DNA of 64,000 nucleotides, taken from positions 129,741 through 193,740 of the forward strand of contig NZ_KI912460.1 of assembly GCF_000518605.1 (NCBI RefSeq), written 5' to 3'. Below, piece by piece: positions 1-8,727 of this stretch. Origin of the DNA: Shewanella fidelis ATCC BAA-318. Its GTDB lineage: Bacteria > Pseudomonadota > Gammaproteobacteria > Enterobacterales > Shewanellaceae. The position numbers and the translations under genes are program-made. The stretch's first letter is position 1, and each line of letters begins with the position of its first letter. The notes beneath the pieces are model-generated. The model was not told the DNA's origin. It was given only the letters and a program-made list of their open reading frames with translations, and ran no database searches.

Positions 1-1513
1 GCCCAGCTTGATAGCAACTTGGTTGGCGGGGGCAAACTGCGCCTCGAGAGCAGATCAAACGTGCTTCATTTTCCACTCCTCGCTCAATCCAATTGATATT
101 AAGAATTTTAGCTACGCTCATTAAACTCTTTTTGATGTTCGCAGGCATTTCTACTGTACCGTTGTTAGTTGCGCAAGACTGTTTCAATTCAGCGGCAATA
201 TTTTCGGCATCGCCGCCTTGTGCTTCAATTGCTGGGTTTAGATCGATGCCTGCGCATAGCACATGGTTGTTTCCGGCCATATCTTCAATTTTTATCGATT
301 CACAGCAATAAATTCTTGGTTTTTCAGCGACATCGAGGATTGAAATCTGCGCAGATGTGCCAACAGTGGGTTCATTGATCATCCTAAAAACAGCCCAATG
401 TTGACAAGGATCTTCAACCACTCGCATATTGCCCCACGGCAGTGGAATACCATTGCCCCTGTAGACGGCTTTTAATTTGCCCGGAGCATACGCATCGAAA
501 TAATGCCAATGTGGATAGGGTGATACAACAGTCATACGCCGCATGGCTACTGAGGCAGAGACCCCCAAAGCTTTGTTAACGTTAATTTCATAACCGTGAC
601 GGTCAAGTAGTTGTCTAAACGGCACTTTGGGGCAAAGTAGAGCCCCAGCAAAAAAGCTCGACTCAAAGTCACGCCAAGCATGCAAAATGTCTTGTGCGTT
701 AAGGGTTGATGATGTTTGTGTCGCAATTTCATCATGAGATGCTGTATGGCGTCGCCCGGCGGTCAATACGCATTTTAGGCCGTCTTTGTTATGTAAAACA
801 CAGTGGCCAATATGCACAGCTAGATCGTATTTAAGTCGAGTAGGGTAGGACTTAAGCATTTTATTGAGATAGATAGTTGAGGGCGGCTCAAAAAAAGAGG
901 TAACGACATGGGCTGTACTTACCCCCATTTCATCGACCACTTCTTGCGGCGTTCTATCGACCCACTTTAGTTTGAGCCCTAAGCTTTTTGCGATCTGTTT
1001 AAGGTCGTCAAGGGCTAGGGGTAAACGTTTATGGCCGACTTCTTCAGCGGCGCGTTCAAGATCTGGAAAATGATTTTGATGATGCTCTTGGTGAGCGCGG
1101 ATCAGCAAGTGGGCAAACTCCCGACCTGTTGTACCTGTTTGCGACAGCATTTCAGGGATCGCAATTTGTAAAATATCATTAGAGAACAGAAAGCTAGGTT
1201 CTAATGCCATGCCACTAATCCCGCCACGCCGTCCTTTATCGGGCGTAATGGCATCATCTTCAGGCACATCATCTAAAAACCAATCCACCTCTTTTTGAAA
1301 TACAGCAGCAATGACTGCCAGCATGGCTGCACTGGGTACTCGCTTGCCTCGTTCAATCATAGAAAGATAGGATACAGAGGGCGCTGATTCAGGATCAACC
1401 CGTACACAACGGGCAGATAAATCTTCCATTGTAAGATGATTGCGCTTACGCAAATTCCTTATCTTGGTACCGAGAAAATGTGACTTCCTGATCAAGCTCT
1501 GATTATTTTTCAT
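1..1513 (-). CDS. XRE-family regulator with IrrE-like region, partial (3' end outside window)
   Basis: The reverse-strand frame is open from an ATG at 1513 to the window edge, giving at least 504 residues, so the C-terminus is missing. Residues about 14-80 form a Cro/CI-type helix-turn-helix (TKIRNLRKRNHLTMEDLSAR, then YLSMIERGKRVPS). The middle resembles the IrrE/ImmA-like region of short-chain fatty-acid regulators, but the usual HExxH is replaced by HIGH (AVHIGHCVLH), so protease activity is doubtful. A Cys-rich stretch near residue 490 (LICSRGAVCPRQPSC) recalls the C-terminal motif of RamB/MccR-like or DUF3612 regulators. The gene is divergent from the malate-synthase-like gene, and direct and inverted repeats overlap its start codon. 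This suggests a ligand-responsive, autoregulated control protein. The ligand is unknown. Confidence 0.85.
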   Translation of the reverse strand, partial: MKNNQSLIRKSHFLGTKIRNLRKRNHLTMEDLSARCVRVDPESAPSVSYLSMIERGKRVPSAAMLAVIAAVFQKEVDWFLDDVPEDDAITPDKGRRGGISGMALEPSFLFSNDILQIAIPEMLSQTGTTGREFAHLLIRAHQEHHQNHFPDLERAAEEVGHKRLPLALDDLKQIAKSLGLKLKWVDRTPQEVVDEMGVSTAHVVTSFFEPPSTIYLNKMLKSYPTRLKYDLAVHIGHCVLHNKDGLKCVLTAGRRHTASHDEIATQTSSTLNAQDILHAWRDFESSFFAGALLCPKVPFRQLLDRHGYEINVNKALGVSASVAMRRMTVVSPYPHWHYFDAYAPGKLKAVYRGNGIPLPWGNMRVVEDPCQHWAVFRMINEPTVGTSAQISILDVAEKPRIYCCESIKIEDMAGNNHVLCAGIDLNPAIEAQGGDAENIAAELKQSCATNNGTVEMPANIKKSLMSVAKILNINWIERGVENEARLICSRGAVCPRQPSCYQAG

Positions 1514-1687
1514 CTTGTAAAATTCACAATGTAAAATTTTTATTGTGAAATTGTAATGAAAATTCCTCTAGACTACAAATCAAGCAATCAGGAAAAGCCA
1601 TTAACTTTTGGTTGCTATACAGAGAAGAAACAATGAAACCGTAAATTGCGACACTTTCTAGGATTTGATAAGTAAGAGGATCGGGCC
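1514..1687. promoter_or_regulatory. Divergent promoter/operator region with paired repeats
   Basis: This gap separates the XRE regulator from the malate-synthase-like gene. Direct repeats GTAAAATT lie at 1517-1524 and 1531-1538, 14 bp apart. An inverted repeat TTCACAAT / ATTGTGAA lies at 1523-1530 and 1542-1549. The cluster begins only 3 bp upstream of the regulator's start codon (1511-1513), as expected for autoregulation. A good ribosome binding site (AAGAGGA) precedes the + strand gene. That the repeats bind the adjacent regulator is inference. Confidence 0.5.
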
Positions 1688-2197
1688 ATGGATATATCAA
1701 CAATCAATACGACTCAAGTAAACCAAAATAGTAATTTTACTGCTGCCGCGCTTGTTGATGTGAATGCTGTCAATGTGACAAAGCAAGACACAACGGCCCC
1801 TTGTGCAAAAGCGTTTTTAGACGCGAAGTTTCCGTTGGCAAATGGTTCACATAAAAATGCCTGTAGCTATGTTGTTTATTACCAGCAACTATTGGTATTT
1901 ATGGCTGATGGTAGCCAAACTGGATTGAAATTGCCTAAGCAGTTTGTTGCACTAAACGGTCATAAAAGCGAGCCTACCGCTATCTTACTGAGAGATAATG
2001 GCGTGCATGTGGAGCTTAGTTTTGAGCGTAGTAAAGACAATCTTAATCAAGATCTGGCAAAAATTAACGATATTCGTTTAGAAGGTCATGAGTACTGGAT
2101 TAGCTTAATTGATATAGAAAGAACGGTCGTGGCTTCATCGATGCAAGAGCAAGTGTTTACCGCCAAAGACGGAAGTGATTATATTCTAAAGGGCTAA
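1688..2197 (+). CDS. Orphan malate synthase G-like domain protein
   Basis: A 169-residue protein. Residues about 39-128 align without gaps to the inserted alpha/beta domain of the full-length malate synthase G encoded at 47705-49888: by eye about 33 identities in 90 positions, including shared AILL..NG.H.E and F..NG. It continues into the segment matching MDCEDS of the enzyme, which here reads IDIERT. The TIM barrel with the catalytic Asp/Glu/Arg residues is absent, so it cannot be a working malate synthase. The N-terminal 35 residues are Thr/Asn-rich with no signal peptide. A ribosome binding site (AAGAGGA) lies just upstream and a strong terminator follows, so it looks like an expressed single-gene unit. 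Function unknown; a binding or regulatory role is possible. Confidence 0.75.
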   Translation: MDISTINTTQVNQNSNFTAAALVDVNAVNVTKQDTTAPCAKAFLDAKFPLANGSHKNACSYVVYYQQLLVFMADGSQTGLKLPKQFVALNGHKSEPTAILLRDNGVHVELSFERSKDNLNQDLAKINDIRLEGHEYWISLIDIERTVVASSMQEQVFTAKDGSDYILKG

Positions 2198-2224
2198 TCT
2201 CCAAACATTGTCGTTACACTGCAC

Positions 2225-2251
2225 AACGCCGCATCCATTATGCGGCGTTTT
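2225..2251 (+). terminator. Rho-independent terminator of the malate-synthase-like gene
   Basis: A perfect 10-bp stem AACGCCGCAT / ATGCGGCGTT with a 5-nt loop lies 28 bp after the stop codon, followed by TTTAG. Confidence 0.8.
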
Positions 2252-2563
2252 AGTTGCTGCTTTGGCTTCAATATTCAAGTTTAACGGTAACATTACACTA
2301 GTAGCTAGATGTCTTGTTTTGCCAAGGTGATGAAGTAAGTGTCTATTGGCAAGCGCCGAATATAAGTTAAACAAGGCCGCATTAGTAAACTAGGTTAGCG
2401 CTTAAAATCGATTAAAGCTTGCCTAGATTAAAACCTTTTATTAACCGTTACGTTATTACTGCTTCATTTAACGATTTTTATGCGCCGATTGCTTTGCAGT
2501 TGCTTGCGTATTTAGCGCTTTGCTCCTATGATCGCAGCGTTTTCTAATTAGGGTAACTTGTTA
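2252..2563. other. Intergenic region with no recognised gene
   Basis: About 310 bp between the terminator and the methyltransferase gene. It must contain the promoter of the downstream gene, but I see no convincing -35/-10 pair, repeat or conserved ORF. The only other signal is the GGGTAA ribosome binding site at 2551. Confidence 0.5.
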
Positions 2564-3781
2564 ATGTTAAAATCTTCGCTATCTCCTAGCTCTAACGAAC
2601 TAGTGATCAGTATTCTTGATCTGGTTTTATCTGAAGGAAAGCCTTTAGATCGTGCTTATTCGCAACACTTTTCCGGTCTAAAACTAGAACCAAAAGAGCA
2701 AGGTCGCATTACGTTGGTAGTGGGCGATATATTACGAAGATTGAACCTCTATTGTTTCTTATCAGATGTTAAGCCTGAAGAAATGGCACGTTTGGGTACC
2801 CGTTTACTAAACGCTTGGCATCTATTTAACGATTTACCGTTACCGAAAATGCAGTATGCACTGCAAATCGACCCACAAGAATTAGCTAGCCGCATTGAAG
2901 CTGCGAAAGCGCAACCTGTACTTTGGGATGGTTGCCCAGATTGGCTAAATGAAATGGGCCAAGCACAAATGGGCGACAAGTGGCCTGCAGAACGTGCAGC
3001 ACTAAATAAGCCGGCAAAACGCTTTTTACGTACCAATATTTTAAAGTGTAGCCGTGAAGAGTTAGCAACTGCACTGCGTAAAGAAGGTGTGGAAACGGTT
3101 ATTGTCCCTGGTGTTGATACCGCACTTGAAGTCGTGTCTGACTCAGCTCTGTTTAGAACAGAAACCTTTAAAAAAGGTTGGTTTGAGCAACAGGATGCTG
3201 GTTCACAGTTAGTGGCTTTAGCATTAGATGCTAAGCCGGGTATGCGCGTTGTTGATGCATGCGCAGGTGCAGGTGGTAAAACCTTATCCATTTCTGCACA
3301 GATGCAAGGTAAAGGTCGTTTACTTGCGATGGATGTTGAGCAATGGAAACTCGATAATCTAAAGCAACGTGCTCGCCGTGCAGGCGCACATAACGTTGAA
3401 ACACGTATTATTGCCAGTAGCAAAACCATTAAGCGCTTAAAGCTAACTTGTGATCGTGTGCTTTTAGACGTGCCGTGTTCTGGTTTAGGTGTACTTAAGC
3501 GTAATCCTGATGCTAAATGGCGTGATACCCCAGAACGATTACCTGTACTGGTTGAGTTGCAAAAACAAATTCTGCAAAGCTACAGTCGCATGGTTAAAGT
3601 GGGCGGTATGCTAGTTTATGCGACCTGTTCAATTATGCCGGAAGAAAACCGCGATCAAGTTGACGCATTTTTAGCTGAAAACAAACATTTTAGATTTATT
3701 GAAGATGAAACCATTAGCCCGGCAGAAACCGGATTTGACGGTTTTTATCTTGCTAAGCTTGAACGTATTGCAGAAGCATAA
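2564..3781 (+). CDS. RsmB/NOP2-family rRNA/tRNA cytosine-5 methyltransferase
   Basis: A SAM-dependent RNA m5C methyltransferase acting in the cytoplasm. The SAM-binding motif is VVDACAGAGGKT (about residues 229-240). Both family cysteines are present: DVPCSG near residue 302 and ATCS near residue 353. The N-terminal 150 residues resemble the RNA-binding region of RsmB-type proteins but lack a full NusB domain; the protein is about 405 residues against 429 for E. coli RsmB. An upstream in-frame TTG (2558) lies too close to the GGGTAA ribosome binding site, so ATG 2564 is preferred. It is a stand-alone gene. The exact target base cannot be read from the sequence. Confidence 0.85.
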   Translation: MLKSSLSPSSNELVISILDLVLSEGKPLDRAYSQHFSGLKLEPKEQGRITLVVGDILRRLNLYCFLSDVKPEEMARLGTRLLNAWHLFNDLPLPKMQYALQIDPQELASRIEAAKAQPVLWDGCPDWLNEMGQAQMGDKWPAERAALNKPAKRFLRTNILKCSREELATALRKEGVETVIVPGVDTALEVVSDSALFRTETFKKGWFEQQDAGSQLVALALDAKPGMRVVDACAGAGGKTLSISAQMQGKGRLLAMDVEQWKLDNLKQRARRAGAHNVETRIIASSKTIKRLKLTCDRVLLDVPCSGLGVLKRNPDAKWRDTPERLPVLVELQKQILQSYSRMVKVGGMLVYATCSIMPEENRDQVDAFLAENKHFRFIEDETISPAETGFDGFYLAKLERIAEA

Positions 3782-3802
3782 TGCAGCGTATTTCAATCCA
3801 AT

Positions 3803-3829
3803 AAAAAGAGCGCTTACGTGCTCTTTTTT
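3803..3829. terminator. Bidirectional terminator
   Basis: AAAAGAGC pairs with GCTCTTTT around an 8-nt loop, flanked by A-run and T-run. It sits between convergent genes (methyltransferase and yjbQ) and can serve both. Confidence 0.75.
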
Positions 3830-3860
3830 ATTGTTTTTCAAATTCTTATGTTAATTGGTC

Positions 3861-4280
3861 TTACTCGCCATTAATGGTCACTATAACGTTGCGTTTTCCG
3901 CCATAATCTCGGTGTTCACCTAAATATATCCCTTGCCAAGTACCTAAATTAAAGCGCCCATTAGTGATAGGTATGGCTAAGCTAACTCCTAACAAGCTTG
4001 ATTTAAGGTGCGCGGGCATATCGTCGTCACCCTCATAGGTGTGGGTGTAATAGGGCGCTCGTTCTGGTGCTAGTCGGTTTATATAGGCTTCAAAGTCAGC
4101 TCGTACACTGGGATCAGCATTTTCATTAAGTGTAAGTGACGCAGAAGTATGCTGTAAAAGCAGGTGAGCCATGCCTATTTTAATACGGCTTAGGCTTGGT
4201 AGCGCTCGCTCAATTTCATCAGTGACTAAATGAAAACCACGTGTTTTAGCTGTTAGGGAAATCTTTTTTTGAAACCACAT
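3861..4280 (-). CDS. yjbQ: YjbQ family protein (secondary thiamine-phosphate synthase type, UPF0047)
   Basis: A 139-residue protein, the normal family length. The signature blocks are all present: HTSASLTLNENAD (residues 44-56), EGDDDMPAHLKSSLLG (83-98) and GTWQGIYLGEHR (113-124). Family members form small homotrimers, and some show weak thiamine-phosphate synthase activity in E. coli; the true cellular role is not settled. It is convergent with the upstream methyltransferase and shares its terminator. The ATG at 4280 is the only reasonable start. Confidence 0.85.
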   Translation of the reverse strand: MWFQKKISLTAKTRGFHLVTDEIERALPSLSRIKIGMAHLLLQHTSASLTLNENADPSVRADFEAYINRLAPERAPYYTHTYEGDDDMPAHLKSSLLGVSLAIPITNGRFNLGTWQGIYLGEHRDYGGKRNVIVTINGE

Positions 4281-4458
4281 AGATAGAATAGAATTAAATT
4301 GATTTATTTAATCATATCAGTGTCTGCAAGCAATTACAGGCTTTGTTTATTTGGCAGTAATTGCAATTCTATAACTGATTAGACTAACTTGGCTAATCTT
4401 AGATTATAAATAGCTTGATTAGCGGCAATCGCTCGAGTAATCAATTGCTACCGTTAAA

Positions 4459-6498
4459 CTATTTATCGACTATATTTTCAAAATGAACAAAAGAGTCTGG
4501 ACAACTTTTGTTTTTATCAAAACCTAGGTCTTTATCGTACTGTTGGCAGAGTGCAGCAAGTAACGGCTGCCAATTGAATGTACCTTGGTAATCATTGGCA
4601 ACAAAAATTTCGTTAGTTTGTCTATTATAGAGAAATAACTGTGAGTCTTTCGGGATCATGGTTAGTTGCCAGTTTTTATAGTATACAGCGCGTTGTTTTT
4701 TACCAATTAACTCGTTGTAACTGGATAGCTTCATGTAGGCTCGACCATCAGCTCTTAACTCGTAATGAGATGCAGTCTCAGACATTAGCTCTTCTTTATC
4801 AATAAAACTCTTATTGATAGATCTCACAGGTAAAGATGATTCGATGAAAACAAATCGCTCTTCGTCGACGTCATCGAGGCTTGTAGGGAGCGGAACTCCA
4901 TCTAAATCCCCTAAAGAAGATTTTGCTATATTTAGTTCTTGCGCAATGCTAGGCGCTATATCGATTAAAGAATAATTTCCAGGGTAGTGATTTGGTTTAC
5001 TTATCACGGCATTATCACGATACACTGCTTTGGCAAGTAAAACATGAGACTGCTGTTGATCGAAAATGTTTGTTCCGTGGCCCCATGATTTTGTAGGCGG
5101 AATTTTTTGCGCTGGTGCTTGTATGGGGGCATGATGTTGCTGATTGAAACTTTCCCCATGATCGGAAATAAAATAAACAATGGCATTTTCTAGCGCGCCT
5201 TGTTGCTTTAGCTTATGAAATAAGTCTTCAATTTGTAGATCTAAGAGCTTTAACATTTCCTTATACATATAATGGTTGTAATTGCCGTTCCAATTGCTTT
5301 GTGGGTCGCTTATAAAACTTTTTGACGTGTACGGCCAGTGTAAAAGACAGTAATGTACCGCAAGGAAATTCGGTTTACTGCCAGATAGGGGTTGGGTTAC
5401 AGAACGATTGAAGTCAACTGGTGAATAGCCTTTTCCATAAGCTCTATTAATGTATAGATAGGGAAAAAAGTAACTGGAAAGAGGATGGTTTAATAACACG
5501 TTAATAAATGGTAAATCACCAATCCCCGAAATAATGGCATCTGCTGCACCAATTTGAGGACCTACAGCATTGTCTAAGCCATAACTTTCATCAATTTGGT
5601 TAAAACGGCGTTCATCGATAGCAAATGTAGTATTGTAACCAGCAGATTTTAATTGCTTAATTAAAGGCAAATTTTTATTGATTGCCTCGGTTGGAGCAAG
5701 ATTGAATCTTGCTCCATTATTGATAGGGTATTGGCCTGTCAATATACTCATCCAAGCAACATAGGTCCGTCCTTGTGGGGTATAGCTATTTTTATATAAT
5801 TGTGTTTTGGCCAATTTTCTGCTTAAAAATGGTGTAAAGTCGCTTTTACCTGTAAATGCCTGCAGATGATCAGGTCTGAGTCCATCAATACCGACAATAA
5901 TAATATTAGGTTTCGATGTTTGAAAATGATTACTGGGTAAATTAATGTATGGGAAAGTTATTATTGCAGCAGTGATTGTTGATGATATAACAAGTGTTTT
6001 ATTTGAGAATAGAATTAGTGCTCCCCTAAAAAACAAAAATATTAAAAAGAATCCTAAACCGATTAAAACGGTTGGTGTTACCAGAAATGTTCCTCTGAAG
6101 TACGAAACTAAAGAGGTAGGGTAAAAATAAGAGTTTAAAGCTATGATAAAAGTTAAATGTAATAGTAATATGCATAGCCAATATAAATCATGTTGATTGG
6201 TTGAATTGAGTTGTATGAATGGCTTGCAAACGGAAATGGTGATTATAAATGACCATATTAATTTTATTGCTATAAATACAGCAATGAAAAATATAATGTC
6301 ATATAAGAAGCCATTGCTAGCAAAAATATCAAATTCGACCTTGCTCATTGTTCTTGCTAATGAAAATATTGAATATGGTTGAATTGCAGATTTGAAATTA
6401 AACATGACTACCGCTGCAAGTATCAAGGCAGCAAAGCTTTTAATGAAGACTCTGAGTAAAACCTTTGTCGATACCAGATTGTAATCAGTTTTCTGCAT
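4459..6498 (-). CDS. Membrane-anchored sulfatase-fold hydrolase/transferase
   Basis: A 679-residue protein. About five transmembrane segments occupy residues 13-185 (roughly 13-35, 64-90, 104-125, 137-163 and 168-185), followed by a periplasmic alkaline-phosphatase/sulfatase-fold domain. Metal and catalytic motifs: VGIDGLRPDH (Asp205), candidate nucleophile Thr245 in PQGRTYVAW, SDHGE (445-449) and WGHGT (472-476). Using Thr rather than Cys/Ser resembles phosphoethanolamine or phosphoglycerol transferases (EptA, LtaS, PbgA/YejM) more than true sulfatases. It follows the small membrane protein gene by only 3 bp. The likely role is modification or sensing of an envelope lipid or glycan; the substrate is unknown. 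Confidence 0.8.
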   Translation of the reverse strand: MQKTDYNLVSTKVLLRVFIKSFAALILAAVVMFNFKSAIQPYSIFSLARTMSKVEFDIFASNGFLYDIIFFIAVFIAIKLIWSFIITISVCKPFIQLNSTNQHDLYWLCILLLHLTFIIALNSYFYPTSLVSYFRGTFLVTPTVLIGLGFFLIFLFFRGALILFSNKTLVISSTITAAIITFPYINLPSNHFQTSKPNIIIVGIDGLRPDHLQAFTGKSDFTPFLSRKLAKTQLYKNSYTPQGRTYVAWMSILTGQYPINNGARFNLAPTEAINKNLPLIKQLKSAGYNTTFAIDERRFNQIDESYGLDNAVGPQIGAADAIISGIGDLPFINVLLNHPLSSYFFPYLYINRAYGKGYSPVDFNRSVTQPLSGSKPNFLAVHYCLLHWPYTSKSFISDPQSNWNGNYNHYMYKEMLKLLDLQIEDLFHKLKQQGALENAIVYFISDHGESFNQQHHAPIQAPAQKIPPTKSWGHGTNIFDQQQSHVLLAKAVYRDNAVISKPNHYPGNYSLIDIAPSIAQELNIAKSSLGDLDGVPLPTSLDDVDEERFVFIESSLPVRSINKSFIDKEELMSETASHYELRADGRAYMKLSSYNELIGKKQRAVYYKNWQLTMIPKDSQLFLYNRQTNEIFVANDYQGTFNWQPLLAALCQQYDKDLGFDKNKSCPDSFVHFENIVDK

Positions 6499-6501
6499 TT
6501 T

Positions 6502-6759
6502 CTAGTTCTCTTTTTTCTGGCCTTTTCTTGGTGTTATTGGATAAGCATCGTGGGTTTGACTTAAGTCGATGGTTTTAGATGACGGCCAATTACCTAAGAT
6601 TAAATACCTTTCTGCTAACGTAGAGCCTGAAGGATTCTCGGACTTCATATTTTTCGCCTTAGTGTACGAATGCCACATAAAATACCCATGGCCGCTTAAA
6701 AGAACCATTAATAGCAAACTTAAAAGTAAGCTAGTTAAATCACTTGTTTGTTTTTTCAA
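6502..6759 (-). CDS. Small single-pass membrane protein upstream of the sulfatase-like gene
   Basis: An 85-residue protein with one hydrophobic helix (about residues 10-32) and a polar, probably periplasmic tail. It begins the operon: its stop is 3 bp from the start of the sulfatase-fold gene, so the two are almost certainly co-transcribed and translationally coupled. I recognise no family. By position it may be a partner or stability factor of the large enzyme. Confidence 0.65.
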   Translation of the reverse strand: MKKQTSDLTSLLLSLLLMVLLSGHGYFMWHSYTKAKNMKSENPSGSTLAERYLILGNWPSSKTIDLSQTHDAYPITPRKGQKKEN

Positions 6760-6966
6760 TGGCTAAACCTAAGTTCATTGCAGCGTTTGTTGGTAATTTC
6801 CATTATAGGATAGATTGTAGGCGATGGTTTGCAAACAATTGGCTTTAAAAAGCATCTGTCTATACCAGTTATTTAGATTATGTACTAAACCTAAAAGCTA
6901 ATATTGGCAAAAGTTAGCGACTTCTCTACAGATAAAATGTTTTTCGCTAAGCTTGAGGGAATCGTA

Positions 6967-8292
6967 ATGCATCTAAAAAGTATGTTAATGCGCTATTTCA
7001 CTCTAATGATTTACGTTTGGATATTTTTTCATTCAAATCTTTGTTTTACATCGCAAGTTTCAATAGTTGATACGGCAGAGGACAGCAATAAATCACAACA
7101 GTTAAAGTTACTTGCTGTGGATCTTGGTGCCAATCCTAAAGAGATAAATAGATTACAATTAGATGAGGTAATTAATTTTTTAAATAGTAGGCTAGAGCTG
7201 ACGTTTTTTAACGTTGGATTTGACCATGGCAAAACGTTAACTGCTGAGTTTTATTACAATATCTTATATGACAGCGACATTCGCGCATTAAGGTTGAAAA
7301 TCGCTAGTTATAACGCACTAGTTGACTATCAGTGGCCTGAATTGAGTGGTATTGAGATAAAGCTCGGATTTAAGCATGTGGAGGTAGCAAAACTCAGGTG
7401 GATGTTGCGAATGTATGGCGATCTGCAACCATACTCCATCTCGCCTTATCAAGAAAGTGTTGTTGATCCATCTATTACAGAAGCCCTTAAGGCTTTTCAG
7501 CGCCGTCACGGAATAACCGCAACTGGGGATCTAAATGAAAAAACCTTGGCATTTATTAATAATAATCCTTTAGATACTCTAGATGAATTAAGAGAGACAT
7601 TAAGCAAACATATTGTTAGAAAAACACAGGCTAACGAATATATCGAAGTAAATCTCAAAAGTGCGTTATTAAAAGTAATAAAATCTGGAAATATTATCAT
7701 TGAAATGCCTGTGATTGTTGGGCGCCCATCAAAACAAACACCTCAACTTAATACCTTTTTGACGCGTATAACTGTTAACCCTGATTGGACACCACCTAGA
7801 AGTATTATTGATACAGATTTAAAGCAGTCTTTAATTAAATATGATAACTATCTAAATAGTAACAACTTTGTTATTGTCGATAAGAAAGGTAAGAGGCTTA
7901 AAGCAACATCTGAGCTAATAAACATATCGAATTTTGATTCAGCGACTAGAGCTTATAAACTTGTTCAATTACCGGGCTCAAATAATGCATTAGGCAAGTA
8001 CCGCTTTTCAATTCCTAACTCAAATTCAATTTATCTACATGATACACCGGATAAAACCTTATTTAAGCTTAAAGATAGAGCGCTGAGCCACGGCTGCATT
8101 AGGTTGCTTCATCCAGATAAACTAGCAAGCTATTTAATTAAAAAAGAGACTAATCAATTTAGGCATTCATTTAGTCAGGCTGTCGCTGGTAGTAGCAAAA
8201 CATATTTTAAATTGAGTCAGCCGTTACCTGTGCATATTGTATCAGACAGTATTTGGTTGGATGGATTAGGTGCTTTACAGGTAAGAAATTAA
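6967..8292 (+). CDS. L,D-transpeptidase, YcbB/LdtD-like
   Basis: A periplasmic enzyme that makes 3-3 peptidoglycan cross-links. An N-terminal signal sequence is followed by a peptidoglycan-binding repeat (VVDPSITEALKAFQRRHG) and a C-terminal YkuD catalytic domain with IYLHDTPD and SHGCIRLLHP; the Cys of SHGC is the nucleophile. The frame opens upstream at TTG 6904, but GAGGGA at 6956-6961 points to ATG 6967, which also puts the signal peptide at the N-terminus (441 residues). It is shorter than E. coli YcbB (615). The HTH gene follows by 39 bp. Confidence 0.88.
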   Translation: MHLKSMLMRYFTLMIYVWIFFHSNLCFTSQVSIVDTAEDSNKSQQLKLLAVDLGANPKEINRLQLDEVINFLNSRLELTFFNVGFDHGKTLTAEFYYNILYDSDIRALRLKIASYNALVDYQWPELSGIEIKLGFKHVEVAKLRWMLRMYGDLQPYSISPYQESVVDPSITEALKAFQRRHGITATGDLNEKTLAFINNNPLDTLDELRETLSKHIVRKTQANEYIEVNLKSALLKVIKSGNIIIEMPVIVGRPSKQTPQLNTFLTRITVNPDWTPPRSIIDTDLKQSLIKYDNYLNSNNFVIVDKKGKRLKATSELINISNFDSATRAYKLVQLPGSNNALGKYRFSIPNSNSIYLHDTPDKTLFKLKDRALSHGCIRLLHPDKLASYLIKKETNQFRHSFSQAVAGSSKTYFKLSQPLPVHIVSDSIWLDGLGALQVRN

Positions 8293-8331
8293 ATTTTGGC
8301 TATAATTTTAGATAGTGTAAAGGGGGGGGAG

Positions 8332-8727
8332 ATGGACAGTTTTTGTTATGATAATGAGTCTTTAGTTAAGATCCTCAGGAAAGAAAAAAATGCTCGAATG
8401 AAGCTGAAATTGTTAGCTATTCTGCACTTTCAGGATGGTAAATCTCGCTATCAAATTGCCGATTATCTGAAAGTAAGTAGAACCAGCGTCAATCGATGGG
8501 TGAGTGATTATTTATCAAAAGGATTAGAAGGACTTAAAGAGAAGCCTCATTCAGGAAGGCCAAACACTTTATCTGCTGCACAGTTAAGTCAGCTAAAGTC
8601 ATTTATTAATACTGGTGGTGATAGTAAAAACAATATTACTGGAGTTGAAGTGCAACAATATATTGAAGATAATTTTGGAGTTAAATATGAAATATCAAGT
8701 GTTTACAAGTTAATAGATAGACTGTGA
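8332..8727 (+). CDS. Stand-alone winged-HTH protein resembling the IS630 transposase N-terminus
   Basis: A 131-residue protein. Residues about 17-55 match the first HTH of IS630-type transposases (LAILHFQDGKSRYQIADYLK, SRTSVNRWVSDYL), followed by GLEGLKEKPHSGRP and a winged second HTH. No DDE catalytic domain follows and the downstream frame is closed, so it is either a transposase remnant or a domesticated DNA-binding protein. A run GGGGGGGGA just before ATG 8332 gives a strong ribosome binding site; the frame also opens at 8296 without one. It lies 39 bp downstream of the L,D-transpeptidase and may be co-transcribed with it. Confidence 0.65.
   Translation: MDSFCYDNESLVKILRKEKNARMKLKLLAILHFQDGKSRYQIADYLKVSRTSVNRWVSDYLSKGLEGLKEKPHSGRPNTLSAAQLSQLKSFINTGGDSKNNITGVEVQQYIEDNFGVKYEISSVYKLIDRL

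Noticed and set aside
2749..3429. 226-residue reverse-strand ORF inside the methyltransferase gene
   Set aside because: Shadow frame of a clearly conserved gene with no independent start signals.
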